64,000 nucleotides of DNA, from NCBI GenBank assembly GCA_023213215.1, contig CP096136.1, forward strand, positions 310,001 to 374,000, given 5' to 3'. The notes beneath the pieces were generated by a model that was not told the DNA's origin, searched no databases, and saw only the letters and a list, made by a program, of their open reading frames with translations. The translations under genes and the position numbers were made by a program. This stretch comes from Flavobacterium sp. JAD_PAG50586_2 (GTDB lineage: Bacteria; Bacteroidota; Bacteroidia; Flavobacteriales; Flavobacteriaceae). Of this stretch, positions 31,786 to 40,660 are shown in pieces; the stretch's first letter is position 1, and the number at the start of each line of letters is the position of its first letter.

Positions 31786-34700
31786 ATGAAAACACGTTTA
31801 CAAAGGGCATTCTTTAGTGGTTGCCTGCTAGTAGCAGTTATGTTTGCTACAGCAAAAATGTCGGCGCAGGTGACTTTACCAGGCACCTCTCCGTATTCGG
31901 AAAATTTTAACTCCACACCCGGAGCATCAGGCACATCCTATCCTACAGGATGGACCTCTTACAATGGGACCACAGTGGATAACACAATGGCGGTAGGGAA
32001 TTCCTCTTCAACATCAGGAGGGAATTACAATTTTGCCTCTCGCATCGGAATTTTAGGTTCCGGGAGCGCTTTTGTACCTTCTTCATTGGTATTGCGAATT
32101 GCCAATACAACTGGCAAAGCGGGATTAAGCATTTCTTACAACGTTGTAAAGATCAGAGAACAGGCTAGAAGTAATTCCTTTAACCTGGAAGTAAGCACAA
32201 CTTCAGCTACAGCAGGATTTACTGCCGTTACCGGAGGAACTTACGCTTCAGGAACAATTGCTGAAGGAACAGCTACTGCTTACACCAACATTGACCTTTC
32301 TACGGTTGATAACACAAGCGGGAATGTATGGATCAGATGGTCTTACACCGAAATCAGCGGAAGCGGAAGCCGTGATGCCATTGCACTTGATGATGTCGTG
32401 CTTTCATGGACTTCAGCGCCAACTGTAACAACCAATGCAGCGAATACCATTACAGCTTCTTCAGCTAAATTAAACGGTACCGTAAATGCAAATGGAAATA
32501 CAACGACTACATCTTTCAACTGGGGACTTACAACTTCTTACGGAAGCAGCGTTACAGCAGCACCTTCTCCTGTTACCGGAACATCTTCTACAGCAATCAG
32601 CGCTACGATTAGTTCTTTACAACCGGATACACAATATAATTTCAGAGCGGTTGGAACTGTTAGCGGAACACCTACAAATGGTTCAAATGTAAGCTTCTAT
32701 ACATTGGCTAATACTCCCGGTATATTAACAGTAGGGAATCCTACAATTGCTACTCTTGAAGTTACTGTTACTACTACAACCCAAAACGGCAATCCTGCCA
32801 CTACAAAATATGCCATCCGTGAAGCGGGAGGTAATTATGTGCAGGCGAATGGTTCGTTAGGTGCCACTGCTGTTTGGCAGACCGCTGCAGTTTGGGCGAC
32901 AATTACTGTTACTGGTCTTGATGATGATACGCTTTACAGTTTTGATGCTAAAGCAAGGAATACTAATGCAGTTGAAACTGCTTTCGGAACTGCCGTTTCA
33001 GGAACCACACTACTTAATACAGCACCAACATTAACTGGAGGGACTTTAACTGCTTTCGGGCCGGTTTGCCTTAATACGCCTTCCGCTACACAATCTTTTA
33101 CTTTCGACGGAATCAACATGACTACCGCTGATATTACTGTTGGGCCTTTAGCTGGCTATACTTTTTCTGCTACTTCAACAGGAACTTATACTAGCACCTT
33201 AACTATTACGCCAGCCACCGCTACTATATCAGAAACGGTATATGTTATTTTCGAGCCTACAGCCGTAGCTTCTTACAACGGAAATATTTCAATTGAAGGC
33301 GGTGGTGCACCAGCTATCAATATAGCTGCTTCAGGAAGCGGAATCAATACGGCTTCGACTGTAACCATGACCGCTGCTACCGACATCAGTGCTTCAACTG
33401 CAGATTTGAATGGGAATGTAACATCAGAAGGCTGTTCTCCCGTAGTAGAAAGAGGTGTTGTATACAGCATCAATGCCAATCCTGTAATTGGAGGTGTTGA
33501 TGTTTTCGACTTTCCTGATGCCGGGACTGGAACTGGTGCTTATACCCTTACTGCAAGCGGATTAATCGGTGGGACTTTGTATAACGCAAGAGGATATTCC
33601 ATTAACGATGGTGGTATTTCTTATAGCGCCAATACTACTTTTACTACTGATAATGTTATTGCTCCGGTTGCGACTGCCGCTACAGATATTACTTATAATA
33701 GCTTTACTGCCAACTGGGATGCTTCAGAAGGTGCTGCAAGCTATAAATTAGATGTAAGCGAATCTGCTACTTTCGGAACTGCTTCTCCTGCAACTGATCT
33801 TTTCTTCTCAGAGTATGTAGAAGGTTCTTCAACAAATAAATACCTTGAGATTTTCAACGGTACTGGCGCATCAGTCAATCTTTCAGATTACAGGGTGAAA
33901 CTTTATTCTAACGGAAGCACTACAGCTACAGGTACTTCAAATGATGTACAATTATCTGGTACACTTGCTGACGGTGCAACTGTGGTATTGAGAAATTCAG
34001 GTGCAACGGTTTATACAGGAACTGCTACAATTGTAGCTTCAGTTAACTTTAATGGTAACGATGCAGTCGCACTTTACAAAATATCAACTTCTTCAAATGT
34101 AGACATCTTCGGAAGGATTGGAGAAGATCCGGGATCTGCCTGGACCAGCACTTCAAATACTACTGTAGACAAAACTTTAGTTAGAAAATCTTCTGTAAAC
34201 GGAGGTGTAACAGTTAATCCAACTTCTGGTTTCCCTACATTAGAAACAGAATGGGATATGTTTAACCAGAATAATGTAACCAATTTAGGCAGCCACACTT
34301 TCGCAGGTACTATCCCTTCTTTTGTAAGCGGATATGAAAACCTTACTGTTGCCGGAACAAGCCAGGCTGTTACAGGTTTAACGCCTGAAACAACTTACTA
34401 CTACAGAGTTAGAGCCGTTGCCGGAAATACAAGCGGTAATTCTAATGTTATTACGGTTACTACTACTGCCAATACAGATCCTACTCTTTTTGTTACAGAA
34501 TTGCCGGAATTCGGAAATGTTTGTATTGATGCTATAGGTGGACCAAACCAAATGACAGTTTCAGGAATCAACCTGACTACTACTGATATCACTGTAGGGC
34601 CTGCTGTTGGTTTCTCTTTTTCTGAAACAGCTACTGGAACTTACACCGATTCACTGACATTAACCCAGGCAGGTGGAACTTACTCTCAGGATATATTTGT

Positions 34701-36201
34701 ACGTTTTGAGCCAACAGATGCTTTCCCATACAATGCTGATATCGAAGTTGCAGGTGGTGGTGCAGCAGCATCAGTTTTCGCAGTTGCAATTGGAGAAGGT
34801 GTTAATACAACTGCCACAGTAATCATGACAGCTGCTACCGACATCACTGCTTCAACTGCAGATTTGAATGGAGAGGTAACACTAGAAGGATGTTCTGCTG
34901 TAACCGAAAGAGGTGTAGTATACAGCATCAATGCCAATCCTGAAATTGGAGGTGTTGATGTTTTCGACTTTCCTGATTCAGGAACAGGAACTGGTGTTTA
35001 TACGCTTACTGCAAGCGGATTAATTGGTGGTACTTTATATAACGCCAGAGCTTATGCCATCAATAATGGAGGTATATCTTATAGCGCCAATACTACTTTT
35101 ACCACAGAAGATGTTATTGCTCCAGTTGCAACTGCCGCAACTGCTATTACATCTGAAAGCTTCACTGCCAACTGGGATGCTTCAGAAGGTGCTGCAAGCT
35201 ATAAATTAGATGTAAGCGAATCTGCTACTTTCGGAACTTCCTCTCCGGCAACCGATCTTTTCTTCTCTGAATATGTAGAAGGTTCTTCAACCAATAAATA
35301 CCTTGAAATTTTCAACGGTACTGGTGCATCAATCGATCTTTCTGATTACAGGGTAAAATTATACTCAAACGGAAGCACTACAGCTACAGGTACTTCAAAT
35401 GACGTACAATTATCAGGTACTCTTGCCGATGGTGCAACTGTTGTATTGAGAAATTCAGGTGCAACGATTTATACAGGAACTGCTACAATTGTAGCTTCAG
35501 TAAACTTCAACGGTGACGACGCCATCGCACTTTACAAGATATCAACTTCTTCAAATGTAGACATCTTCGGAAGAATCGGTGAAGATCCGGGATCTGCCTG
35601 GACAAGTACTTCAAATACTACTGTAGACAAAACATTAGTTAGAAAATCTTCTGTAACAGGAGGTGTAACTACTAATCCAACTTCAGGTTTCCCTACATTA
35701 GAAACAGAGTGGAATGTATTCAACCAAAATGATGTAACCAATTTAGGCAGCCACACCTTCGCAGGAAGTGTACCGTCTTTCGTAATTGGTTATGAAAACC
35801 TTGCCGTTAGCGGAACAAGCCAAACAGTAACAGGATTAAACCCTGCAACAACTTACTATTACAGAGTAAGAGCAGTAGCCGGAAATGTAAGCGGGAATTC
35901 AAATACGATTTCAGTTACTACAGACGCGGGTATTCCGAAGACTGTAATAGCATTAAATGGTTCAGCTCTTACTAATGAAGTTAGCATCTACGGTAAAGAA
36001 ACTGTTTTAAACATCCAATCTTCATCCACTGCGCTACAGTCAGTACAGGTTTATGACATAGCAGGAAGAGAATTGTTTGCAGCAGGCAATCTAAACACAC
36101 AGAACATGGTAATAGACAGCCTACGCGCAGCAAATCAAGTACTTATTGTTAAAGCCATAACTGTCGACAATAAAGTAGTGACTAAAAAAGTACGCTTTTA
36201 A
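31786..36201 (+). CDS. T9SS type C protein with duplicated lamin-tail/Fn3 segment
   Basis: A protein of 1471 residues. The signal peptide is MKTRLQRAFFSGCLLVAVMFATAKMSAQ. The N-terminal beta-sandwich (about 30-210) is followed by fibronectin-III-like stretches (YNFRAVGTVSG, TLYSFDAKARN). A long segment then appears twice, 486 residues apart. It comprises a domain with DITVGPLAGYTFS, a stretch with ERGVVYSINANP, a lamin-tail domain (LFFSEYVEGSSTNKYLEIFNG, VDIFGRIGEDPGSAWTS) and an Fn3 end (TYYYRVRAVAGN). Lamin-tail domains are common in secreted nucleases and adhesins, but no nuclease motif is seen. The last about 80 residues (LQSVQVYDIAGRELFA, VLIVKAITVDNKVVTKKVRF) are a type C sorting domain. 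It has its own promoter and terminator. Confidence 0.88.
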   Translation: MKTRLQRAFFSGCLLVAVMFATAKMSAQVTLPGTSPYSENFNSTPGASGTSYPTGWTSYNGTTVDNTMAVGNSSSTSGGNYNFASRIGILGSGSAFVPSSLVLRIANTTGKAGLSISYNVVKIREQARSNSFNLEVSTTSATAGFTAVTGGTYASGTIAEGTATAYTNIDLSTVDNTSGNVWIRWSYTEISGSGSRDAIALDDVVLSWTSAPTVTTNAANTITASSAKLNGTVNANGNTTTTSFNWGLTTSYGSSVTAAPSPVTGTSSTAISATISSLQPDTQYNFRAVGTVSGTPTNGSNVSFYTLANTPGILTVGNPTIATLEVTVTTTTQNGNPATTKYAIREAGGNYVQANGSLGATAVWQTAAVWATITVTGLDDDTLYSFDAKARNTNAVETAFGTAVSGTTLLNTAPTLTGGTLTAFGPVCLNTPSATQSFTFDGINMTTADITVGPLAGYTFSATSTGTYTSTLTITPATATISETVYVIFEPTAVASYNGNISIEGGGAPAINIAASGSGINTASTVTMTAATDISASTADLNGNVTSEGCSPVVERGVVYSINANPVIGGVDVFDFPDAGTGTGAYTLTASGLIGGTLYNARGYSINDGGISYSANTTFTTDNVIAPVATAATDITYNSFTANWDASEGAASYKLDVSESATFGTASPATDLFFSEYVEGSSTNKYLEIFNGTGASVNLSDYRVKLYSNGSTTATGTSNDVQLSGTLADGATVVLRNSGATVYTGTATIVASVNFNGNDAVALYKISTSSNVDIFGRIGEDPGSAWTSTSNTTVDKTLVRKSSVNGGVTVNPTSGFPTLETEWDMFNQNNVTNLGSHTFAGTIPSFVSGYENLTVAGTSQAVTGLTPETTYYYRVRAVAGNTSGNSNVITVTTTANTDPTLFVTELPEFGNVCIDAIGGPNQMTVSGINLTTTDITVGPAVGFSFSETATGTYTDSLTLTQAGGTYSQDIFVRFEPTDAFPYNADIEVAGGGAAASVFAVAIGEGVNTTATVIMTAATDITASTADLNGEVTLEGCSAVTERGVVYSINANPEIGGVDVFDFPDSGTGTGVYTLTASGLIGGTLYNARAYAINNGGISYSANTTFTTEDVIAPVATAATAITSESFTANWDASEGAASYKLDVSESATFGTSSPATDLFFSEYVEGSSTNKYLEIFNGTGASIDLSDYRVKLYSNGSTTATGTSNDVQLSGTLADGATVVLRNSGATIYTGTATIVASVNFNGDDAIALYKISTSSNVDIFGRIGEDPGSAWTSTSNTTVDKTLVRKSSVTGGVTTNPTSGFPTLETEWNVFNQNDVTNLGSHTFAGSVPSFVIGYENLAVSGTSQTVTGLNPATTYYYRVRAVAGNVSGNSNTISVTTDAGIPKTVIALNGSALTNEVSIYGKETVLNIQSSSTALQSVQVYDIAGRELFAAGNLNTQNMVIDSLRAANQVLIVKAITVDNKVVTKKVRF
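33350..35918 (+). repeat. Large direct repeat within the 31786 gene (two copies, 1458 bp apart)
   Basis: The stretch of about 1.1 kb starting near 33350 recurs starting near 34808. Protein identity is very high in the lamin-tail part, with only scattered substitutions (ASVNLSDY against ASIDLSDY). The flanking domain of about 350 bp is more diverged. End points are approximate. Confidence 0.8.
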
Positions 36202-36227
36202 GCAGTCCTTTTTTATCCATTGAATCA

Positions 36228-36259
36228 GTGGGCCTCCTTAACGGGAGGCTCACTTTTTT
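36228..36259 (+). terminator. Rho-independent terminator
   Basis: GTGGGCCTCC, loop TTAACG, GGAGGCTCAC and seven T; ten pairs with one G-U, after the 31786 gene. Confidence 0.9.
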
Positions 36260-36264
36260 TAACC

Positions 36265-36403
36265 CGTCATTGCGAGGCACGAAGCAATCTCACCCAGACA
36301 TAACTAAATTTCCGAAGCAGCACATTCGCATATTTAAACAACCATCCTCCCGCTATCCGCTCCAATCTTTTTTATTGTTTGCCACCCTGAGTTCAGTCCA
36401 AGG
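36265..36403. repeat. Fragments of dispersed palindromic repeats
   Basis: CGTCATTGCGAGGCACGAAG at 36265, and CCCTGAGTTCAGTCCAAGGG near 36384, resemble widely dispersed intergenic repeats whose intact forms are inverted repeats. Only one arm of the first is present here. The frame over them translates as SLRGTKQSH, a known sign of a spurious ORF. Confidence 0.45.
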
Positions 36404-36537
36404 GCATTCTCTAAACAATAAAAAAGGATTTCCACTACTATCGGGGCTAGCGAGTACGTTTTATCTTTCTCAAAAAATATAAAGACTACAACTGCTTATA
36501 ACTTATTTACTTCTCCTAATTTACTTAATCTGTTCTT

Positions 36538-36691
36538 ATAATTAAGTTGATTAGTCCTTCTGATTAAGTTAATTAGTTCTCCTAATTAAGTTAATTAGTT
36601 CTCCTGATTAAGTTAATTAGTTCTCCTGATTAAGTTAATTAGTTCTCCTAATTAAGTTAATTAGTGCGACTGATTAAGTTAATTAGTTCTT
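36538..36691. repeat. Seven tandem 22-bp repeats
   Basis: The unit CTGATTAAGTTAATTAGTTCTC repeats at 22-bp steps from 36538 to 36691, with a more degenerate copy just before. Most units differ by one or two bases. Each contains the self-complementary core TTAATTAA-like sequence. The array is intergenic, and the rest of 36404-36950 holds no gene I can support. Confidence 0.85.
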
Positions 36692-36951
36692 CTCCACTAA
36701 GCTTAGAAGAGAAAGCTTCCACCAATATTAGAAACCAACTTCTCCATAAGGCTTCGGGAACTTATCTTTCAATACTGACGCCTGCACTAAGTTGAACTTT
36801 GCTTACCCGATAACGCGAATTTCTAAGCTGGCATGAAGCGGTATTTCTAAAAAAAACTGCTGTGAAACTGACCTAAAGTAATATCGAAAACTTCTTCAAA
36901 ATCTCGCAGTCCTTTAAAATCACCAGCATTAACGATGAAAATCTCTAAATA

Positions 36952-36994
36952 TGATTTACATCATACTTTATTACACAACTTTGGTACAATTTTG
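36952..36994 (+). promoter_or_regulatory. FNR/CRP-type box with promoter, upstream of acetyl-CoA hydrolase
   Basis: The box TGATTTACATCA (36952-36963) is a perfect inverted repeat in its arms (ATGAT-N4-ATCAT). Exactly 27 nt after its end lies TTTG (36991-36994) in the -7 context CAATTTTG. The ATG follows 14 nt later. Confidence 0.65.
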
Positions 36995-37008
36995 CCAAAA
37001 AATCAATA

Positions 37009-38282
37009 ATGATCCATTGTAATTCTGTGGAAGACGCTGTAAGTATAATCCAATCCAACAGCCGGATATATGTGCAGGCAGCGGCTGCAACACCATCACA
37101 ATTAACACAAGCCTTAACCAATAGGCATTCGGAACTAAGCAATATAGAAATATGCCACCTGCATACTGAAGGTAATGCTCCTTATGCAAATCCTGAGCTG
37201 GCAAATGCCTTCCACGTCAACTCTTTTTTATTGGTAAAAATGTACGGCATACACTGAAGGCTGGAAACGGTTCCTACACCCCAGTATTTTTAAGCGAATT
37301 GCCGAACCTTTTCAGAAAAGGTGCCATTCCTTTAGACTATACCTTAATTCATGTCTCACCGCCTGATCTACATGGTTATTGTTCGCTTGGGGTTTCTGTT
37401 GAAGCTACTTTGGCAGCCATTCAGCTTTCGAAGGTTGTTATAGCACAAGTCAACCCAAATATGCCCAGGACCTTTGGTGATAGTATCCTTCACATTTCCG
37501 AAATAGATTATATCGTTTCTGTTGATACTCCCATCTTTGAACAACAGATTGAAATACCATCTGCAGTCGAGTCTAAAATTGGCACATACATAGCCAGCCT
37601 GATTGATGATAAAAGTACGCTGCAAATGGGGATAGGCTCTATTCCAAATGCGGCTTTATCCAATTTGAAACATCACAAGGACCTAGGTTTGCATACCGAA
37701 ATGTTTTCCGATGGCGTAATCGATTTGATTGAAAACGGAATCATTACCTGCAAACATAAAGGAATTGGCAAAGGCAAAGCACTGGCAACCTTCCTTATCG
37801 GATCGAAACGCCTGTATGACTTTGTAGATAACAACCCTTTTATCGAGATGCGTGAGTCTTCTTATGTAAACGATACTTCCGTTATACGAAGAAATCCAAA
37901 AATGGTCGCCATTAATTCGGCTATAGAAGTCGATTTAACGGGACAGGTTTGTGCTGACTCCATTGGTGCCAGAATGTATTCGGGTGTTGGCGGCCAAATG
38001 GATTTTATAAGAGGTGCGGCACTCAGTGAAGGCGGAAAGGCCATCATTGCACTGCCATCGACTACCAAGAAAGGCGAAAGCCGCATCGTCCCTTTTTTAA
38101 AACAAGGTGCTGGTGTAGTAACAACACGTTCTCATACACAATTCATCATTACTGAATATGGTATTGCTGATTTGTATGGCAAAACACTAAAACAGCGTGC
38201 AGCATCCTTAGTTAACATTGCACATCCTGACCATAGGGAAAGTATTGACAAACAGCACCATGATTTACTTAAAAACAATTGA
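37009..38282 (+). CDS. Acetyl-CoA hydrolase / CoA-transferase (one-base frame break)
   Basis: Members of this family move CoA between acyl groups (for example acetyl-CoA plus an acid) or hydrolyse acetyl-CoA. The 5' part (MIHCNSVEDAVSIIQSNSRIYVQAAAATPSQL) ends after NAFHVNSFLL. One extra T in the T6 run at 37224-37229 gives NSFFIGKNVRHTLKAGNGSYTPVFLSELPNLF and runs into the remaining 327 residues, about 424 in total, the usual length. Later motifs include IHVSPPDLHGYCSLGVSVEAT, LQMGIGSIPNA, FSDGVIDLIENG and YSGVGGQMDFIRGA, which match the family. It stands alone behind an FNR-type box, which suggests a role in fermentation or acetate metabolism when oxygen is low. Confidence 0.85.
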
Positions 38283-38335
38283 ACCGATTCAAAATCCGTA
38301 AGCATATCTTAAGTGCTCCGAATCATGTATTAAAA

Positions 38336-38378
38336 TGATGATTGTCATTTTATACAAAAACAGTTTAATTCATTTTTG
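38336..38378 (+). promoter_or_regulatory. FNR/CRP-type box with promoter, upstream of BON gene
   Basis: The box TGATGATTGTCA (38336-38347) sits in the longer perfect inverted repeat AAAATGA-N6-TCATTTT. TTTG (38375-38378) follows exactly 27 nt after the box end, and the ATG is 22 nt further on. Confidence 0.68.
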
Positions 38379-38399
38379 TACCTTAAATAAAGTGTACCA

Positions 38400-39056
38400 A
38401 TGAAAGGTGATGCCATCATAAAACTTCATATTGAAAAGGCGCTTAAGTCAAACTTCCTACTTCAGGAAGCAAAAATTACTGTTGAAGTTCTCAACGGAAA
38501 TGCACTATTGAGTGGTCAGGTCGATAAGTACCATAAAAAAGATATGGCCAGAAAAATAGCCAAAGAGGTTCAAGGCGTAAAGATAGTTACTGAAGAAATC
38601 GCTGTTATACTTAATAGTAGTGATAAGTGCAGTGATAATGAGATAGAATTGAATATCATTGAAAGGTTCATCAAGAACTTCGGTAATTCCAATAAGGATA
38701 TTAAAATTATCATCAGGGATGGAAACGTTTGTCTTGAAGGTCTTGTAAAATGGAAATACCAGAAAGACCTTGCCAAAGAATGCATCATGGACATTAAGGG
38801 AATTACCGGAATTGAAAACAACATAACAACTCCTGAACAACCTAAATCAATAATTAACGAAAAAGATATTTTTGCTGCCATTTACGGCGACCCTTCAATC
38901 AGCACTGATATAAAAATAGAGATAATTGGCCAAAGGGTTGTTCTTAAAGGGGAAGTACTTAATGTTGAACAAAAGAACCTGGTTACACGTTTGGTACGCA
39001 ATGTTTCCGATGTCCAGGAAGTTGAAAACTTCCTCACCGTAGCAAGGATTTCTTAA
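38400..39056 (+). CDS. BON-domain protein (three BON domains)
   Basis: A protein of 218 residues with three BON domains at about 3-70, 76-143 and 150-215. Each has the pattern of a helix, then V-x-G-x-V-x-L-x-G-x-V (VEVLNGNALLSGQV, IIIRDGNVCLEGLV, IEIIGQRVVLKGEV), then a second helix and a final V-x-x-V-x-N/E. BON domains are about 60 residues and are thought to bind phospholipid. In OsmY-like proteins they respond to osmotic stress. There is no signal peptide. It lies 17 bp upstream of a membrane-protein gene and follows an FNR-type box, so the pair is probably induced by the local regulator. Confidence 0.85.
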   Translation: MKGDAIIKLHIEKALKSNFLLQEAKITVEVLNGNALLSGQVDKYHKKDMARKIAKEVQGVKIVTEEIAVILNSSDKCSDNEIELNIIERFIKNFGNSNKDIKIIIRDGNVCLEGLVKWKYQKDLAKECIMDIKGITGIENNITTPEQPKSIINEKDIFAAIYGDPSISTDIKIEIIGQRVVLKGEVLNVEQKNLVTRLVRNVSDVQEVENFLTVARIS

Positions 39057-39073
39057 CTATTTAAACATATACA

Positions 39074-39618
39074 ATGACCGACAAAACAAATAAAAAAACA
39101 AATAAACTTACCTCTTGGGAAATGGGCTTCTTAGGATGGTTTCTTATTTTTACAATAAGTACAAGTGTTATAGTTATTGAGAGGTTTACACCGGTTTACA
39201 TCAATAGTTTTTATATTCGATTAGGGCTTTACATTATCTCAGCCTCTTTACTTACCTTTTGGATTGGATGGATTTTGTTTGGATATAAGGCAGTACAAAA
39301 ACGCAGGGCCATTTTTGTGATTGTTATAGCCATTAGTTTATTAAAAGCTTATCTAACCTGGGAAGGTGATTGGAAAACACAAACCATACTCTATACAAAC
39401 CAAAATGATGATTGCAAAACAATCGAATTCCAGATGCGTGGTGACTGGTTTGCCTTTGGCTACAAAAAACGAATTGTAGAAAGGAAAAAATCATTCCGTT
39501 CCTAGATTATATCTCTGATACTGATACCTTGAAACTCGATAAAGAAACGTGGAAAAGGGTCGACAAAAAAGTAAATCAGCTAAATCTAAAGAATTTTAAC
39601 GACACCCCTTCTAATTAA
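39074..39618 (+). CDS. Membrane protein of unknown family, paralogue of 45700-46205 (one-base frame break)
   Basis: About 181 residues once one A is added to the A6 run at 39485-39490. Three hydrophobic segments (about 17-35, 45-68 and 78-92) are followed by a polar domain. The repaired C-terminus reads KKRIVERKKIIPFLDYISDTDTLKLDKETWKRVDKKVN. The gene at 45700 shares the pattern TWxxxWKTQxILYxN, TIExxMR, then DTxxxDKxxWxRVxxxVN, so the two are paralogues. I do not recognise the family. It is probably cotranscribed with the BON gene, and its stop overlaps the convergent regulator gene by 4 bp. Confidence 0.6.
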
Positions 39619-40660
39619 TTTTTCAATCTTTCCAGTTTTTGTTTTTGGAGAATGGTAATAGAACTACCTTTCTTCTGTATAAAACCGTCATCCTTAAAAT
39701 CAGTCAGGGTTCGGCTGACTGTTTCCGGAGCTGTGCCCGACATAGCGGCAAGATCAATTCGGCTTATGACGATAGTATCACTATTATTTTCCTGCTTTTG
39801 CAAACGAAGGATCGCTTCAGCAATCCTTTTCCTCACCGACTGATAAGCAAGTTGTAGTAACTGCTCTTCCTGCTGCCTGATTTGGTTAGATAGGATACCG
39901 ATAAATTTCTCTGCCACATCTGGATAAAGACTAATGAATTTTTCAAATTGCTCTTTAGGTAATTTAGACAAGTGACTGTCTTCAACAGCAATGGCAGTTT
40001 CGTTATAGGTATCGCTTGAAAACAGGGTATTAATACCAATAAAAGCATCTGCCTCAAACATTCCGGTCATCAATTCCCTGCCGTCTTCTGCCATTTTGGT
40101 TGTTTTTACTTTCCCTTCCAATACAACCCAAATCCCATTAGTACGGTCACCTTCATAATAAACAGGCTGGCTCTTTTTGAAAGACCTTACTTTTCTTTCC
40201 TCGAGTGCTAATTTGAATTCGTTCAGGCCATCTTTGGCGGCTACAATACCACTGAGCTTTTCAATTGATTTGCTATAATACTCCTGCTGTACATTTTTTT
40301 CTTCAATCGGGTTTCGATGGCATTCAGTAATTCAGTATCGTCAAACGGCTTGGTCAGGTAATCATCAGCACCAAGTTCCATGCCTTTTCGGATATCGGCT
40401 CTTTCGGACTTTGCCGTCATAAATATAAATGGGATGGTCTTCGTAACCTCATGTTTACTTAGTAAATGCAATACGCCATACCCATCAAGGTCGCCCATCA
40501 TAATATCGCACAATATCAAATCCGGAATATGCTTAATGGCTAATTCGGTTCCGGTTTTTCCGTTGTCCGCTTCATAAACTTCATACCCACATAAACGGAG
40601 TATTTCTATAACATTTTCACGAATATCGTTGTTGTCTTCTATGATAAGTATTTTTGTCAT
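39615..40660 (-). CDS. Response regulator fused to CRP/FNR-type transcription factor (one-base frame break)
   Basis: The N-terminal REC domain (MTKILIIEDNNDIRENV) has the phosphoacceptor Asp52 in LILCDIMM and Lys104 in DYLTKPF. Adding one T to the T7 run at 40294-40300 joins it in frame (RLKKKNVQQEYYSKSIEKLSG) to a cyclic-nucleotide-binding-like domain (VYYEGDRTNGIWVVLEGKVKT) and a helix-turn-helix (RIDLAAMSGTAPETVSRTLTDF). The total is about 348 residues. REC-CRP fusions of this layout are common in Flavobacteriia. No N-terminal FNR-type cysteine cluster is seen, so oxygen sensing would come from the kinase. The start overlaps the kinase stop (ATGA), making a two-gene operon. I infer that it binds the TGA(C/T)-N4-(A/G)TCA boxes in this window. 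Confidence 0.85.

Noticed and set aside
36228..36482. Plus-strand ORF of 84 codons containing SLRGTKQSH
   Set aside because: It covers a terminator and a dispersed intergenic repeat; SLRGTKQSH is the usual translation of that repeat, not a protein.
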